This document shows, in pieces, positions 1 to 12,300 of a stretch of 64,000 nucleotides of DNA. Below the pieces are notes generated by a model, which did not search any database, had not been told where the DNA came from, and saw nothing but the letters and a program-made list of their open reading frames with translations. The stretch comes from Trogon surrucura (taxonomy: Eukaryota > Chordata > Aves > Trogoniformes > Trogonidae): positions 13,038,001-13,102,000 of the forward strand of contig CM036626.1 in the NCBI GenBank assembly GCA_020746105.1, in the 5' to 3' direction. Position numbers and translations under genes: made by a program. Each line of letters begins with the position of its first letter. Position 1 is the stretch's first letter.

Positions 1-2553
1 CAACAGCCCAGAGAGCATCTCACCCCTGCCTTCTGGGCAAGGGCTGCTCCACCACCAACAGCAAGGCTTTACAGGTTAGGTTTTGTTATTCTGAGGTTTT
101 CTCCTGCCCAAGCATCATCTGTCCCATGGCAGTGGGGCCACAGCAAAGCTTTTTTGCCCCTGCAGCTTACCCACAGGATGCCACGCTATGGCCATGGCAG
201 CTTTGCAGCCCACTGCTCTGCCTGCTCTCACACTCACCAAGCAGTAATATTTTTTTACCTTTAATCTTGAAAGTCCAGCTGAAAATTCAGAAAAAGGTGG
301 CCAGACATAACAGCTTGTTGTGTCCTGAGACCAGCAAAAAGAAGGACAGTAACAATGGTGTTAAGCAGCACCCAGCACTTCCCTGGTTGTGGAAAGCAAA
401 CTGTGGGCAGCAGAGGCAGCTGATGGGCAGTGTACAAGTCCCATCCCAGTTCTCTGCCCAGCTCTGAACATGTGAGAGCTGAAGTGAGGCAGCAAATGTC
501 ACCAGCCCAGCACAGGATGCTTAGCTGTGATGGCACTGGGAATGTCACCGCAGCACAGCTACAAGAACTGAAGGATAAACTTGGGATATAGCCTACATTA
601 CAAATGAATAGTTTTGGAAGGCTTTGAGGGGGAGGGACATAAAACTCAGCCCAGTTCCTGTGCCATCATCTGGTGACCCCACCAGAGTGTGCTACGTTCC
701 GGCTGAAACATCCCCTGCACAGTGTTCACTCTCAGCCAGTTGCTCAGCATCAGCTTTGGACATCTCAGTCCCACTCACTGGCAGTGGGCACATCCCAGAC
801 TCCCTTTCACTGTCATTTGATGCTGTCCCTTACCTGTATGACACTGGGAGACACAGGAACTAATCTATCCGGAGAGATGTTATTTGTCGGGAAGCGAAGC
901 AAGACAGAAAGCTGCCCACCCGATCCCAGAGCAAAGCAGTGAAACTCCTAGGTCTGGTTCTGTGCAAGGACTAACCTGCGGGAAGGGCTGGCTTTATGCT
1001 CTTCCTCCCAGGTGCTGCAGCCCCCTCGAAGCCAACACACCTGGTTATAAGTTTGGGTAGGTCCTGCCCCTTTCCTCTTTGCCGGCCTGAATTTCTTGCC
1101 AGTGGCAAAACCCTGCTCTCCTTTGTCAGAGCCAGCACTGGGTTCCCTGCTGCTCCAGCAACTCCGGTTTGCTCCTTCTAAGACGTTATTTTTACACTTC
1201 TCTTAAAATACAACACTAAGAGAGGCTTCTTGACTATATTAACATTAGGAATCTAATCAGCAATCAGACAGCTCATAATTTTCTGATTAGCTCTGATTAT
1301 ACTCAATCTTTGGAAATGGAAGAAAAAAACAGGAAAGAGAAAGAAAAAAAAGAAGGAAAAAATGTAAAAATATTCTCTGCTCAGTTTTCCCATCCTGATT
1401 CCTTTGACAAGGCACAGAGCCACGGCAGCAGCAGCTCTGCTGTCCCTGTCCCTGGCTAAGCAGGACAATGTCACAGTGACTTTCTAAGACAGGGTTGCTC
1501 AATAACCTGATGCCATCGCACTGCTGATTTTCATCCTTCCAGGCTTGGCTGTGATGTTGTCCCAGAAAGTGGCTGCTCAGGGAATGGCAAAGACATTCAA
1601 GAGTGCCAGAGCCACTTACAACTCCAGTGGAGTGTTGTGAGCTCTGCTCCTGAACCTCACATCTCAGATAATAAGTGAAAAATCAGGGTAGAAAGATGTC
1701 ACAGAGAAAGGAGATGATGTGTGTGTATCCAGTTGGCCTCAGGCTGGAAGGAGGTGCCTCTCCAGTCAATGAGGAGCAAGAGGCTGAAGAATGCTGTGAG
1801 ATGAGGCCTTGGTCACACACTGGCTTGGGAGGGGATGACAAGTGATTCATGGAAGCCCAAAGGGAGAGATCCCAGTCTCACAGCTGCAGCCGGGAGGAAG
1901 GAAACTGAGGAACAAGGTAGAGGAAGGAGATGTAAACCAACCCCCTAACAGAGTTAATCAGTCACGCACACTCTGCGTAGGAGATTCACTCCTGACTGCA
2001 GCAAGTGATCAGCTGATGCTGTGAAGCATGAGATTTAATTATTTGTATCATAGCCACAGCCTGCATAACTACAAACGATATTAATGGTCATAAAATTGTC
2101 CAGCTGGCTCTCCAAACGCTCCCACGGCAGGGACTCACCACCTTGCAGGGACCGTTTCACACGGCGGTGCAACCAGCAGCAAACCCTGTCCACCGGGCAC
2201 CACAGTGGACAGATGCCATCTGTAAGGGCCATTCCACGTCCACCCAGGGTCACTGAGCACAGAGCGTGTGTCCTGTGTCTTGAAGACAGCCTCAATAATG
2301 AGAGGTGCTCCATCACAGCTCTGGCTGGCCATAGATCTGCACCAGCTTAGATGAACTTCTGAAGAGCCTCGTGCATGCTCGCTTTGCTGGGGACAAGGGG
2401 GCACCCTGGCTCCCTCCAAGCTGCTCACCACTTGCCTTTGCTCCAGGCTGTTGCTCACATCCACTGGCAATGCTGCCCCGTGAAAGAACTGCTCCTCACC
2501 CCGGTCAAACCAAACTGGGTTAGTAAAAATCTAAGCTACAAACCTGCTAGAAA
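1..2553. other. Gene-free stretch
   Basis: I recognise no gene or repeat family here. Short open frames on both strands look like chance. A purine-rich tract lies at about 1321-1362. An AT-rich piece at about 1930-2105 carries several TAAT cores (for example near 1953, 2034 and 2080) and differs from its flanks, so it is a weak candidate for a conserved noncoding segment. Confidence 0.5.
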
Positions 2554-2645
2554 ACAGAACAGAACAGAATAGAATAGAATAGTTGAGGTTGAAGGGACCT
2601 ACAGCCATCATCTCGTCCAACCGCAAGACCAGGTTGAAACCTAAG
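2554..2645 (-). mobile_element. CR1 LINE 3' end fragment
   Basis: Read on the plus strand, a run of five-base units (AGAAC, then AGAAT, 2554-2582) is followed by a stretch resembling the bird CR1 3' untranslated region: GAAGGGACCT, then ATCATCTCGTCCAAC. The element therefore lies on the minus strand with its 3' terminal repeats at the left. Only about 90 bases remain, so the copy is severely 5'-truncated, as is usual for CR1. The pentamer terminal repeat differs from the eight-base CACAGAAT type of the copies at 38-42 kb, which suggests another CR1 subfamily. No coding sequence is retained. Confidence 0.8.
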
Positions 2646-3224
2646 AATTCAACCATCAAAGCAAATGGCCCAGGTCAGAGCAGAGTAGCCATGGCACTGT
2701 GTCCCCAGCAGCCCAGTGCCACTTCTCCTGCAGACCTCTTTGGCTGTGGTCTCCAGTCACTTTTGCATTAACTTCAAGGAAAACACATTGAAATCCCCAC
2801 TTGAACTAAACCACGGTGAAGGAGAACGTGCAAACACCTCAGGGCTTGGCTCTCCCAAGCCTCTTCTCTGCAGCATCCCAAGTGAGCTCCATCTCCTTCC
2901 AGCCCAGCTAAGCTGCATTAACAGGTGAAGCCCAGGAGGAGGTTTTGCCTGTGCTGGAGATAACAATGAAAAGGACTGACCTCTTTCATGTTCTGTGGCT
3001 TGAGCCCTGCTGACGCTGTCTCCCATAGCAGACACAGAGCTCAGCACCCACCGCATGCACCCGACAGGGATCTCCTATCAAACTGTCTTGGTGCATGCAG
3101 AAGAACCCGCCCAAGTTCACGTGGATGAGGTATCCCCCACCCCCATGCTGGGAAAGTCTCCTCACACTCCAGCCCTGCCACTGCAGCCGCAGAGCCTTCT
3201 TTTGTAAAGCGGTGCCGGAGCTGT
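2646..3224. other. Gene-free stretch
   Basis: Single-copy-looking DNA in which I see no gene, repeat family or strong motif cluster. Confidence 0.5.
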
Positions 3225-3435
3225 AATTAGTTTGAGGTGACCTCTGAAAAAAAAAAAAAAGGTTCAAGTTTAAAAAGAAAATCTCTCTGGTTAATGCTAT
3301 GCAAATTGCCAGCGAGGCAATCAGGCTGACTCTTAAACACTGGCCCCCGTCGGAAGGGCTCACAAGACAGCCTTATTGTCTTGCTATCAATTTGCATCTC
3401 ATTACCCACAACGCACTGCTGGTTGGAGGTAACCT
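3225..3435. promoter_or_regulatory. Candidate regulatory block with paired octamers
   Basis: A locally AT-rich block in GC-richer flanks. It holds the POU octamer ATGCAAAT at 3299-3306 (plus) and its reverse complement ATTTGCAT at 3390-3397. The match extends to ten bases: ATGCAAATTG at 3299-3308 and CAATTTGCAT at 3388-3397, a perfect inverted pair 79 bases apart. Between and around them are GGTTAATG and TTATTGTC, the latter containing a SOX-like ATTGT core. A 14-base poly-A run lies at 3247-3260. Octamers are bound by POU-domain factors; that this block is an enhancer is inference from motifs and composition alone. Confidence 0.3.
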
Positions 3436-4786
3436 TTTGGGGAACACGCCGCTGCGGCGGGGAGCCTGGGGACAAGATGGTTACTCCTGTTCACATGGCC
3501 TTCACGTGGCCCAGCACCCAAAATGCAGTGGTTGAGAGGCCAGGTTGCTGCCAGCTGTGCCCACCTCTCAGCTGGGCACCCCAAACTCACGTCACTTGGA
3601 CCTGGCATCTTCTGCCACCTCCTCCTGGGGCCCCTGCCTGTGTTGGTCATTCCATGGGCACTCGCCTGGCTGTTCGAGAAGTTTCTGACAGCCTTTGCAT
3701 GCTTTTTTTTACACCTCTGCCAACCCTTGCCACCTTAGGGAGATGGTACTAAATATCATTTTTCTACAGGAAGGAAATCTACCGCGTGCTTGTCCTCAGC
3801 CTGCTCCTTCTCCAGCCACCCCAGCCCTTGCAGCAGCCTCCCACAGCAGCTGTCTCTACCCTTTTCTCCGTTCCCACCAATTTGGGGTGAGAAAACCATG
3901 TGCTCAGCAACCACGTCACCCATGAGAATCGCCGATCCCCCAACCAAACTGCCCTCCGCACGCTGCTGCAGAGAGGTTGCTGGGCCTCATCCTGCGCCCC
4001 ACTGCCATCAGCAACAAGGACCTTTAGTTCCTCAGGGAAGGAGCAAGCTACAGGGCTTCATGCACCCTCTGTAACATCATTCAAGCGGTGAGCGTGAGGA
4101 TCCTACCTCCAGGGTGCTCTTCCTGAGCACCCACTCTGCTGGCCTTGCTCCGGTGCCTCTGCACCAGCACCCAGGAGCTTGGCTTGACTGAGAAGACCTC
4201 CCTAGATGGCCCCTGTGCTCCCCACAGCAGCGTCCTGGGCTTCCATCGCTCCATTTTCTTTTTCCCTGTGGAAGTGCAGCGGTGAGACCTCCCTGGTGAA
4301 GCGGTGGAGCTTTTTGGTTTCACTTTTTGTGGATGCTGACAATGTCTGGCTCCCTGACATCCTGCAGAAACCGTGTGGCACCGGTGTGCTGCTAAGGGCT
4401 GTCAGGGCCCTCCGCCAATGCGCCGGTGCCACCTCCCCCATGCAGGGCAGAGGTGCCAAGGCAACAAAGGGACTTCTAATAGGTGAGGGAGCATCACTGC
4501 GAGGAAGAAAACCCAACTGTTCAAAACCCTTCTGAATAATGACACTGCCTCCCCACTGCTCGAATCAGCTGCAGCACTTTGTTATTGTGATAACTAAATA
4601 CAGAAGATTTTAACAGCTGGAAATGCAGCAACAATATTTAAAGGAGTTTTTAAAATTGTTGGTATTTTATTCAACAATGGTAATGGGCTTTTTATTTTTT
4701 TATTTATTTCATTTTAAAGGCACAAGGTTCCACACTCTGTTTTTGCACGGTGCAGGTCAGGCTGCGAAGCCAGCTCTCGCCTGGTG
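3436..4786. other. Gene-free stretch
   Basis: No recognisable gene. The right part (about 4570-4725) is AT-rich and ends in a pyrimidine-rich run. A possible 3' splice site (TTTTTGCACGGTGCAG, ending at 4755) lies just before the open frame at 4787. Its use is not shown. Confidence 0.4.
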
Positions 4787-4801
4787 ATGGCAGGGAAAAA
4801 C

Positions 4802-4846
4802 ACCGAGACGCTGAATAACATTGAGACACTTAATAACACCGAGATA
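4802..4846 (+). repeat. 18-bp tandem repeat, 2.5 units
   Basis: Units ACCGAGACGCTGAATAAC (4802-4819) and ATTGAGACACTTAATAAC (4820-4837), then a partial ACCGAGATA. The unit length is divisible by three. Confidence 0.85.
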
Positions 4847-4945
4847 CGGGGCTGCACAGGGGAGCTGGCGCTGACGGAGGAGTGGAAATCGCAGGCTGCT
4901 GCCCTCACACCCCCCTTGGCCCTGCACCTTGGTGGCCAGAATCTG

Positions 4946-4989
4946 AAGGTGCAAAACTCAAAGGTGCAAAATCCCAAAGGGCAAAGCCC
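4946..4989 (+). repeat. 15-bp tandem repeat, about 3 units
   Basis: AAGGTGCAAAACTCA (4946-4960) is followed by AAGGTGCAAAATCCC (4961-4975) and a decayed third unit beginning AAAGGGCAAAGCCC. It lies in the same open frame as the 18-bp repeat. Confidence 0.8.
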
Positions 4990-5359
4990 AAAATTGCGAA
5001 AGAAACCACGAGGTGCTGCACGGGAGCAGGAGGAGCCCGGCAGGAACAAGAGCAGCCCCGGCTGGAGGTGCCAGCTCCACCACTCGCTGAAGCTGAGGGG
5101 AGGACTGAAGGAAGCTGCCGCCGTTATCAGCTCACGCGCTCAGATACCAGAGCCCCTTCGCTCTGGGAGTAAAGGAAAGTGCTCGTTTATCTCCAACACC
5201 ATGTTGATAACAGCTGGGAAGTGTCTTCTCTTTAGAAGAACCACAATGCTGGAGAGGTGGGGTTTGGAAATGTGCTGGAATCAAAAGAAACCTCCAGAGT
5301 CAGGGCATGAGGCTGAAGGGCCCCAGCATCACTTGCCCACACAGACACGAAGACAGTGA

Positions 5360-7779
5360 TTGCTCCTCTCTGTTTTTTTTAAACACGTGTGAGCACAGAC
5401 CTTGCTGGTGGTCAGGCTGTGGTGGTAGATTTTATGAATTGTCTGGATGACACTTGGTGAGTCGCAGCTCCCGCACAGGGACAGGACCCTCTCTCCTTGC
5501 TCCCTGGCCTGCAGAGCATGTGGTCTGAGAGCAGCTCATCCTACAAGGGACCCATTAATCTTGCAAAATACAGCACAATCCATCTTCAATGTATCAGCAA
5601 GTAATTAAGAGAGTACTACCAGTGTTAGAGTAAGTAAAAAGGGACATTTTACGACACAGTATTTTGAGTTGTGGGTTTTCTTTCACGTTGTGCTGTGCCA
5701 ATTCATGAGATGCAGTTGGCAGCGACTCTCCCAGCCATCACTGAATTAAGCTGGCATCCAGCTCTGCAACTGAACATCCTCCCGTGGCTTCAAGTGCCCG
5801 CAACACTGAGCCCAAGCAGAAGAGCCACCCGCTAACGTGCTATCTGGGGACACACCTTGCATCAAGGACCCCATTGCTCTGGAACTTGCACCCTGGAGCT
5901 GGCAGCTGATATGGGTGCCTTGGAGAGCCCAGGCAACAAAAGTCACTGCTGCCCCTCTGTGAGACAAACCGGATCATCACTCATGGCAGTAGCAGATGCT
6001 GTTCTGGAGGGGAAAGAACCCCACAAGGTCCTGGGAGCAGCATGGGATGAAGACAAGGCTCCTCAGTGCCTTGTTCCTGCATCCTCCAGCGCCCTGGAAC
6101 CTCCTGGGGACCGCACAAGTGGATGAGTGGTCCAAGCGCACAGGCTACTACCAACATGCTGAGAGTCAACCATCAGCTCCCAAGGGGAACCCACCACCAG
6201 CAGTCCAACCCAGGACCTGGGCTTTGGGTCCTCCAGCAGCAGCCGCCCCTACTCCAGACCCATGAGCTGAAGCTTTGGAGCAGAGGGGCAGTCCTCTGCC
6301 CCACCCAAGACCCCTCTTCCAGAAGCTATTAAAATCACCACAGAGTTCATTGCTACAGTGCTTGGTACTGTTGCAGAGGTCTATTTTCCCTGTTATCACT
6401 TAAATAAATAAAACAGGGTTTGGAAGCACCAGCAAAACCATGGCAAGGAGAGCAGCCTGTTCTGCTGCTCTGGCCCTGGGTGCCTCCCTGCTGCAGGGAT
6501 CCCCAGCCAGCAAGAAGGGATTCGAGGCAGCATTACCCAGTACTTATTTAGGGGGATAAGGACAACCAGGAGCTGTGAGGAGGGGACAGAAAGATGAAAT
6601 TGGAAAGACTAGGGGACAAAAGGAAAGGCTGAGGTGGGGAGTGGGAGAAATGGCAGAGGGAAGCAGGGAGGAGGGGCTGGAGCTGCTGAGGAGGACAGTG
6701 CTATGCTGGTGCCCTTCACCCTGATGCCTATTTAACGTCATCCTATTCAGCAAGTGTCCCCATGATCTGGTAATTATCTTTTACTTACAAAAGAGCATCT
6801 CTGTGTCACAAATGCTCCCCTCTCCAGCTCTGCCACAGATCAATATCTCCTCAAGGCCTTCGCCATTGTTTGGGGAATGGAATTGATTTCTCTGAGGAGC
6901 GAAGGGTGGAAAAATATATAAATAAAAGCTGTGGAGATGTATCCCTGCCCAAGTGCTGCTAAAGGTTGTGCTGGGCAAACGGCAAAGCAGAAGGAAAGCG
7001 ATTCCAATTGACCATCGCACGCACTGAGTCCTCCTGCTGTCCCTGCTGAACTGGGAGCAGGGGACACTCAGTTGTTTTATCATTCAGTCCACAAGCATCT
7101 GAAATGCTGGAGCCAGAAGAAATCTCTAGTTTAAGATATCACCAGCTTTAAAAGATTTTACAGAAGAAGTGTGGAGATGCTGATTCAACACCATCCATAA
7201 GGACACGTTCGTGTCCCACTTTTGGGTTGAAGCACGTGGTTAAGGAGTTGCTGCTGTGACCCTGGTGGGCCCTAGAGAAGAACCTTGTAGACTATCTCGG
7301 CTTAGACATCAGCACCTTGGTATGAGCAGCACAGCACCGACACTGAAATCCAGAGCAATGCAAAAGCCACTGCACCATGCCACTGTCGGACCGCTGTCAG
7401 CGTGACCACAGCAAGCACAAGCTAATCCCAGCAACACCGAGTGAACACCCTTCATGCTCCTCTCACCTGGCTAGACAATGACTTTCAAAATCATGAGACG
7501 CCAGATAAATACGGGTTGCTCTTGTGTTTGAGTCTGAGTCTCTGAACCTCTGAGCTGAGGCCCCCAGGGCATCACAGGGCTCCTGCAGTTGGGGGCTTCA
7601 GAGCGATGGGGAATGGCCCGGGCCAGAGGTCAAGCCGCTTCCCTGGCTAACACGACGCAGCAGCACACAGAAGCTGCTGCAAAGGGGGTGAACTCAGGGA
7701 AAATACTGAAGGGTTTAAAAGTTATGCAGGTGTGGGGAAGTAGAAGGGTTCATTACTGCCTCCTCCCCAGCAACAGCAA
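5360..7779. other. Gene-free stretch
   Basis: No gene or repeat family recognised. AATAAATAAAA near 6403 resembles a polyadenylation signal but has no supporting context. The short open frames are not convincing. Confidence 0.5.
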
Positions 7780-7985
7780 CCTTTTAGGTATTTGAAGTCT
7801 GTTATTGTGTTTCAACTCTGTGTTCTGCAGAAAAAAACAACCTCTTCCTGTAATATCTGCTTTGTAATCCTCTTTTCTGTCCTTCTGTCTGCCTTTCACT
7901 CCGCATCCCTCTTGAAGCATGGCCGGACCTTGAGTCAGTGCCAGCCGGGGCCCAGCCGGTGCTGAGGAGGGAGCTCCCACCATCT
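7780..7985 (-). mobile_element. Ancient CR1-clade LINE relic
   Basis: On the plus strand this reads as the complement of the C-terminal part of a CR1-type ORF2. TATTTGAAGTCTGTTAT (about 7789) corresponds to the block that reads TTGTAAACATTAATGAGG in the younger copy at 38.7 kb. Near 7911-7970, TTGAAGCATGG, then CCAGCCGGGGCCCAGCCGGTGCTGAGGAG, split here as two shorter matches, follows the CR1 order 'TTGAA..TGG..CCAGAACTGG..CCAG.TG.GG.CTCACCAG.GC.GAG.AGAG'. Divergence is heavy and the frame is lost. Boundaries are approximate, and the match is from memory of the family, not an alignment. Confidence 0.55.
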
Positions 7986-9044
7986 CATTTGTACCAGGCA
8001 CTGTGAGATTGATATTTGCCTTCCCTTCAAACACCTTGGCAGGTTGAGCCATGACAAGTTTACAGTCTAGTAGAACCACTGCCATCCATTTCAACCTTTC
8101 CCATCATGTCCTAATATTTTGTTCTTCAAGTGGAAGTAAAGGAAAAAAAAAAAAGAGTGGGTGGAGATTTGCCTGGAGAAAACCTGTCGCAAAGCCTTTC
8201 CTCCGCAGACCTCTAAAACTGCATTACTGCTCAGCTGCTGGGGCCTCCTCACCTCCTGAAAAGCAATCAAGTCTCAAAGCACGCTCTTCTGTGCAACACA
8301 TCTCCATTACGCCTGGTCGGTCTGGGAAAGGAGAAATGAAAGAGGATGGGGAATAGCATGAGGTGAAGGAGAAGGATGTCTTTCAACACAGAGGCACCAA
8401 AATCCTGGCTGTAGGAGGGAATAGTGCAGCATCCCAAGTGAGAACACATATGCAGAGAGAAGACGGCAATCCTTCACGGAGGGCAGAAACATCAGATGGG
8501 ACTGCATACACATTCAAGTAGCTTTGGAAGGAGTCAGCTCATTCAGGGAATTCAACAGCACGTCAACAGATAAAATTCAGGGCAAGCACATCCAAGGTAT
8601 CAGTTTTGGGGAACAACAGTTAGGGCCCGTCATGCATGCTGATGAAGCTCCAAATTAAACCAAATCATTCAAGGAAGAGATGGAGGCACTCCAGAGCACA
8701 AACATCTTGGTGGAAGTGAAAGTTCAAAGATGTTAGTTTGTGCTCAGAAGCGAGCAGTAAATAAAACTGTCATATTAGCAAACAGGTCTATAAATCAGTG
8801 GGTCCCTCATCTGTGTCACCATGCGTGGTTCTGCTGTGCCGAGTGGGCGCAAGAGGCAGATGCAACGTGGTGCTGGGAGCACGGGATGAACCAAGGCAGC
8901 AAAAGACTGAAACCATTCAGGGGGTGTGATCTGCTTAAGGAAAGAAAGGAATTTCAAATGACACAGAGGTATGAACCCCACCTAAGACAGAAGGTACCTC
9001 CGAGTTCGATTATTTAAACATTCATATCCAACAACGAGAAACAC
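7986..9044. other. Gene-free stretch
   Basis: No gene seen. A 13-base poly-A run lies near 8142-8154. The remainder is unremarkable. Confidence 0.5.
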
Positions 9045-9370
9045 AGTTCCCTGTGGAATTCAATGCCTTGAGATGCTGGGGACGTGATACTTTTTTTTAA
9101 CGAACAAAAATCAGATTAATCAGAGTTTCATCGGTTGTGCTAGCTGAGATCAAAGTACAGGGGAATATAAGTGCTATCGCTCAAGGATTTATACCTCCCA
9201 AGTAACTGCTTAGGATTAGAAAGAAATTTCAATAATCTGCCAGCTCAGTATGCATTGTGAGAGTAATAATCCTTCTCTCCCAACATCTGCTAGCAGCTAC
9301 TAATGGAGATAGTAATAAGCCAGGTGGATCATAAACCTGACCTGATCTGATTGCTACCTTATAAACTGGA
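9045..9370. promoter_or_regulatory. Candidate conserved noncoding block
   Basis: An AT-rich island with a perfect palindrome GATTAATC at 9114-9121, which is two overlapping GATTA-type homeodomain cores. Further TAAT/ATTA cores follow (GGATTAG near 9211, GTAATAATCC near 9263, AGTAATAAG near 9310). The compositional contrast and motif density suggest a regulatory element, but conservation is not tested. Confidence 0.22.
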
Positions 9371-12300
9371 ACACGAGGGTGTTGTCATTTCTCTCGGGGT
9401 AACCTGCCATCAAGCAGGACTGTCCTGAGGTGGGAGCTGCAGGAGCAGAGAGCCCAGACACCTTCTCCTGGAGCTCACCATCCTTGGGAAGGCAGACCCT
9501 TCAGCCGTGAATCTATAGATTTTTATGTAATTTGTTGTAAACATTTCCAGTTGTTTCCCCAGCAGACAATGTACGTGCAAAGCTATGGGAGGATAAGAGC
9601 TCAAACACTTTTCCCTGTGGTAGGTCTATGGTTTGAGCTGGTACTTGATGTAGCATCAAACCCAGCCAAGCAGAATAGGCTCATGGTTTAGATAAATCGA
9701 ACCTCACCATCTCTGTCGTTGGGATGGAGTACACTGCCTGCACCCCAACGGCTCCAAACACCATCAGGGTTGGCTGGCCAGAGAGACATGGTACAGAAGT
9801 AACAGCGAGAAGGAACAATGTGCATGAAGGGAGGGAGCGGGGAGAGAGAATTATGACACTAAGGCATGGAATATAACTGATTTCTTCCAACAAACTCCAA
9901 GTGAAAGGCTAGCTGTGGGAAAAATGTCAAGAGTTTTTCAGAGAAAAGTGCATAACATTTTTATTCCCTGTCCTCTTCCCAGAAAGTAAACAAGGTGAAA
10001 CAGATGCAGTGAGCAGCACTCAGCTCATTCCAGGCCCGGCTTTGCACACACAGAATCAGCACAGAAACAGATAGGAAAGTCAAAAAACACCACAGTATCA
10101 TTTTCTTCCAAATTCACTACAGTTTTGGATATAATAGCCATAAAGCCCGGTCTTTTCCAAATCTCTTATTGGCTCATCTACACCAGTAGCTGGTCTGCAG
10201 GCACTGCCCCAGCACTTTGGTCCTTGCCCTCATTCCGAAGGCTGGGCTCACTCTGTCCCTGTCTCCCAGCTCCCTGCTGAGCTGGGACAGCTTCGGGGCA
10301 CATTCTGCCCTGCTGGATGTGATGCTGCAGGTCACAGGCACCAGAGCCTTCTGTGAAGCTGCTCCCTAGGGACCAAGCCTCACTGGTTGGGGCAGCGGTG
10401 CCAATCTGGCCAGCCGGGCAGGCTGTGTCCCCGCCAGGGTCACCTGCGTGACTTCCGTGCTGCTGCTGATTCTGACCAGCGCAGCAAACCCCGAGCAGTT
10501 CTCCACACACGGATGGCTGCTCTGGGGAGGCTGCAGGGGTCACCAGGCAATCTCCTGTGTCCAGCAGTTCTATTGCAGGGTGCCTTTGCACCAGGCCTTA
10601 CCAGTGATGGCCTCTCTCAGCTCTGCTTTTCATTTTTACAGGCCCTAAAAGGCAATTTTAGGAGAGGGAAAGCAAGAAAGCCCCTTCCCGAAACTCCTGT
10701 CCAAAGGAGCAGGACACAGCCCTGAGTCCCACCAGGCGCCAGCATCGTGACCCCGCTCTCTGGGCACACCCCCACCAAGCTCGGTGGAGCTGTTGTCTTC
10801 CTTGGCAGAAGAGGAGCACGAGCCATCACAACAGCAGCCGTGCAAGCGGGCTGGTGTCAGCGGGAATACATTTGGCTCATAGCTTAAAAAGTCCAAGCAG
10901 ATGGTAGGAATCCCCTTAAAAGCCCTTGTGGAAAAAAAATGCCCCATAAACATGAAGCAGTGTTTGAGGCAGAGCAGCGGTGGGGGCCAGCCACGTGGAG
11001 ACCTACAAAGGGGAGCCCAGCCATCTCCCCACGCTCCTGCGACAGTGGGAGCGCAACGCTGGCACCGCTCCGTGCTCCCCGTCACTCTCCCTAGACACCA
11101 CCATCCCTCTTGTCAGCTTCAGATGGCCACTTCATGGCCAAATACTGGAGGGTGACATGTACAAAGCATTTGCCAGTGGCCCCTGTATCCTGCCTGTGGC
11201 CACCCCATCTTTGGGAGAAGGTCGAACCCTCCCTTTACAGCGTATGTTTCTCTTAATACAAATTAATCCCCTATCGATTTCCAGCTTAAGTGGAGCTGAG
11301 CAGCTTATCCTTGCCTGGTGCAAGCACTGATGCTCACGCAACTCCTGGGTGCGCATGGGGAACACGACCTGTGTGACAAGGGCTGGGGCAGAGCTGAAAT
11401 GGGTCTTTTGTGGAGGTGGAGAGGTGGGAAGAGGGTGGCTCTCTTCCAGCGAAGACCCTAAGCGATGCAGCTCCTGAGCTGTTTGGTAAGCCTAGCTAGA
11501 GGGATCTGATGGTTAATCAAACACCTGACCCAAAGGCACCAGGTCCTTTTCGCCACTTTAAAATAATAATCACAAAAAGAAGGAATGCTCATCAGTGCAG
11601 TGAAAGCGAGCATCAAAAAAAGCATGTAGGGCAGACGCCTCCTCTGGAAGCTTTGGTCCCTCAACAAGACACCTCCCTGGAGCCCCTCTTGTGGCTGAGC
11701 TCACAGGAGAGGTGCTGTTATCAGTCCTACACTGTGTTTCATCCGCACACCCAAGGGACTGTCACCACGTGCACAACCCAGACTGCCAGAGCAGAGGTCT
11801 GGGGTGAGTAGCCCAGGGAGCAACCAGTAGCTCAGCCCTGGGGACCGAGCAATGCTTACCAATGACGCTTACCATGTACTGGCTACTAGGTTATTTGTTA
11901 TCTCAAAAAGAAATGCTCCCGTGGGCATTCCCACCATCGGAGCCAACCTGGAGGGTGATACAGCAAAGGATCTGTCCCTGCCCTGCCTGTCACAGCCCAC
12001 CAGCATCAAGGACAATGTCAGAGTCTCGTCGTGCTTTTCACTGGCCACGGGCAGTGGAGAGAAAGCATTGCTATGGGAACGGGATGTTGGAGCTGACAGA
12101 AGGTGGCCTTTGCAGGTTCCTAGCAGGATGGGGATGCAGAGCTGCATCCCAGTTTTAGGGGGCCGTTATTCGAGCTGTGCCAGTAAGACGGCTGTGAAGG
12201 GGACTGAGCTCCAGCCGCAGCCGGCAGCAGGTCTCACAGGCACTGTCGGGGCAGGGGACACACACAAGGCACCAGCTGCACCCAGGGCAAGGCACCCTGC

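Larger units (their letters stand above)
4787..5359 (+). other. Open frame with in-frame peptide repeats, unproven
   Basis: An open frame of 190 codons from the ATG at 4787, which has G at -3 and G at +4 (good Kozak context), to TGA at 5357-5359. I do not recognise the product. Near the start a hexapeptide is repeated (TETLNN, IETLNN, then TEI). At about residues 54-73 a pentapeptide is repeated (KVQNS, KVQNP, KGQSP, KLRKK). Both DNA periods, 18 and 15 bases, are multiples of three. Several differences between units are synonymous: ACG/ACA, CTG/CTT, AAC/AAT, AAG/AAA. The rest is lysine/arginine-rich without a domain, signal peptide or membrane segment. It could be a lineage-specific exon, a noncoding RNA, or chance; no expression evidence is available. 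Confidence 0.15.

Noticed and set aside
679-695. CTCF-like site CCACCAGAGTGTG
   Set aside because: It departs from the core consensus at key G positions, unlike the perfect match at 62959.
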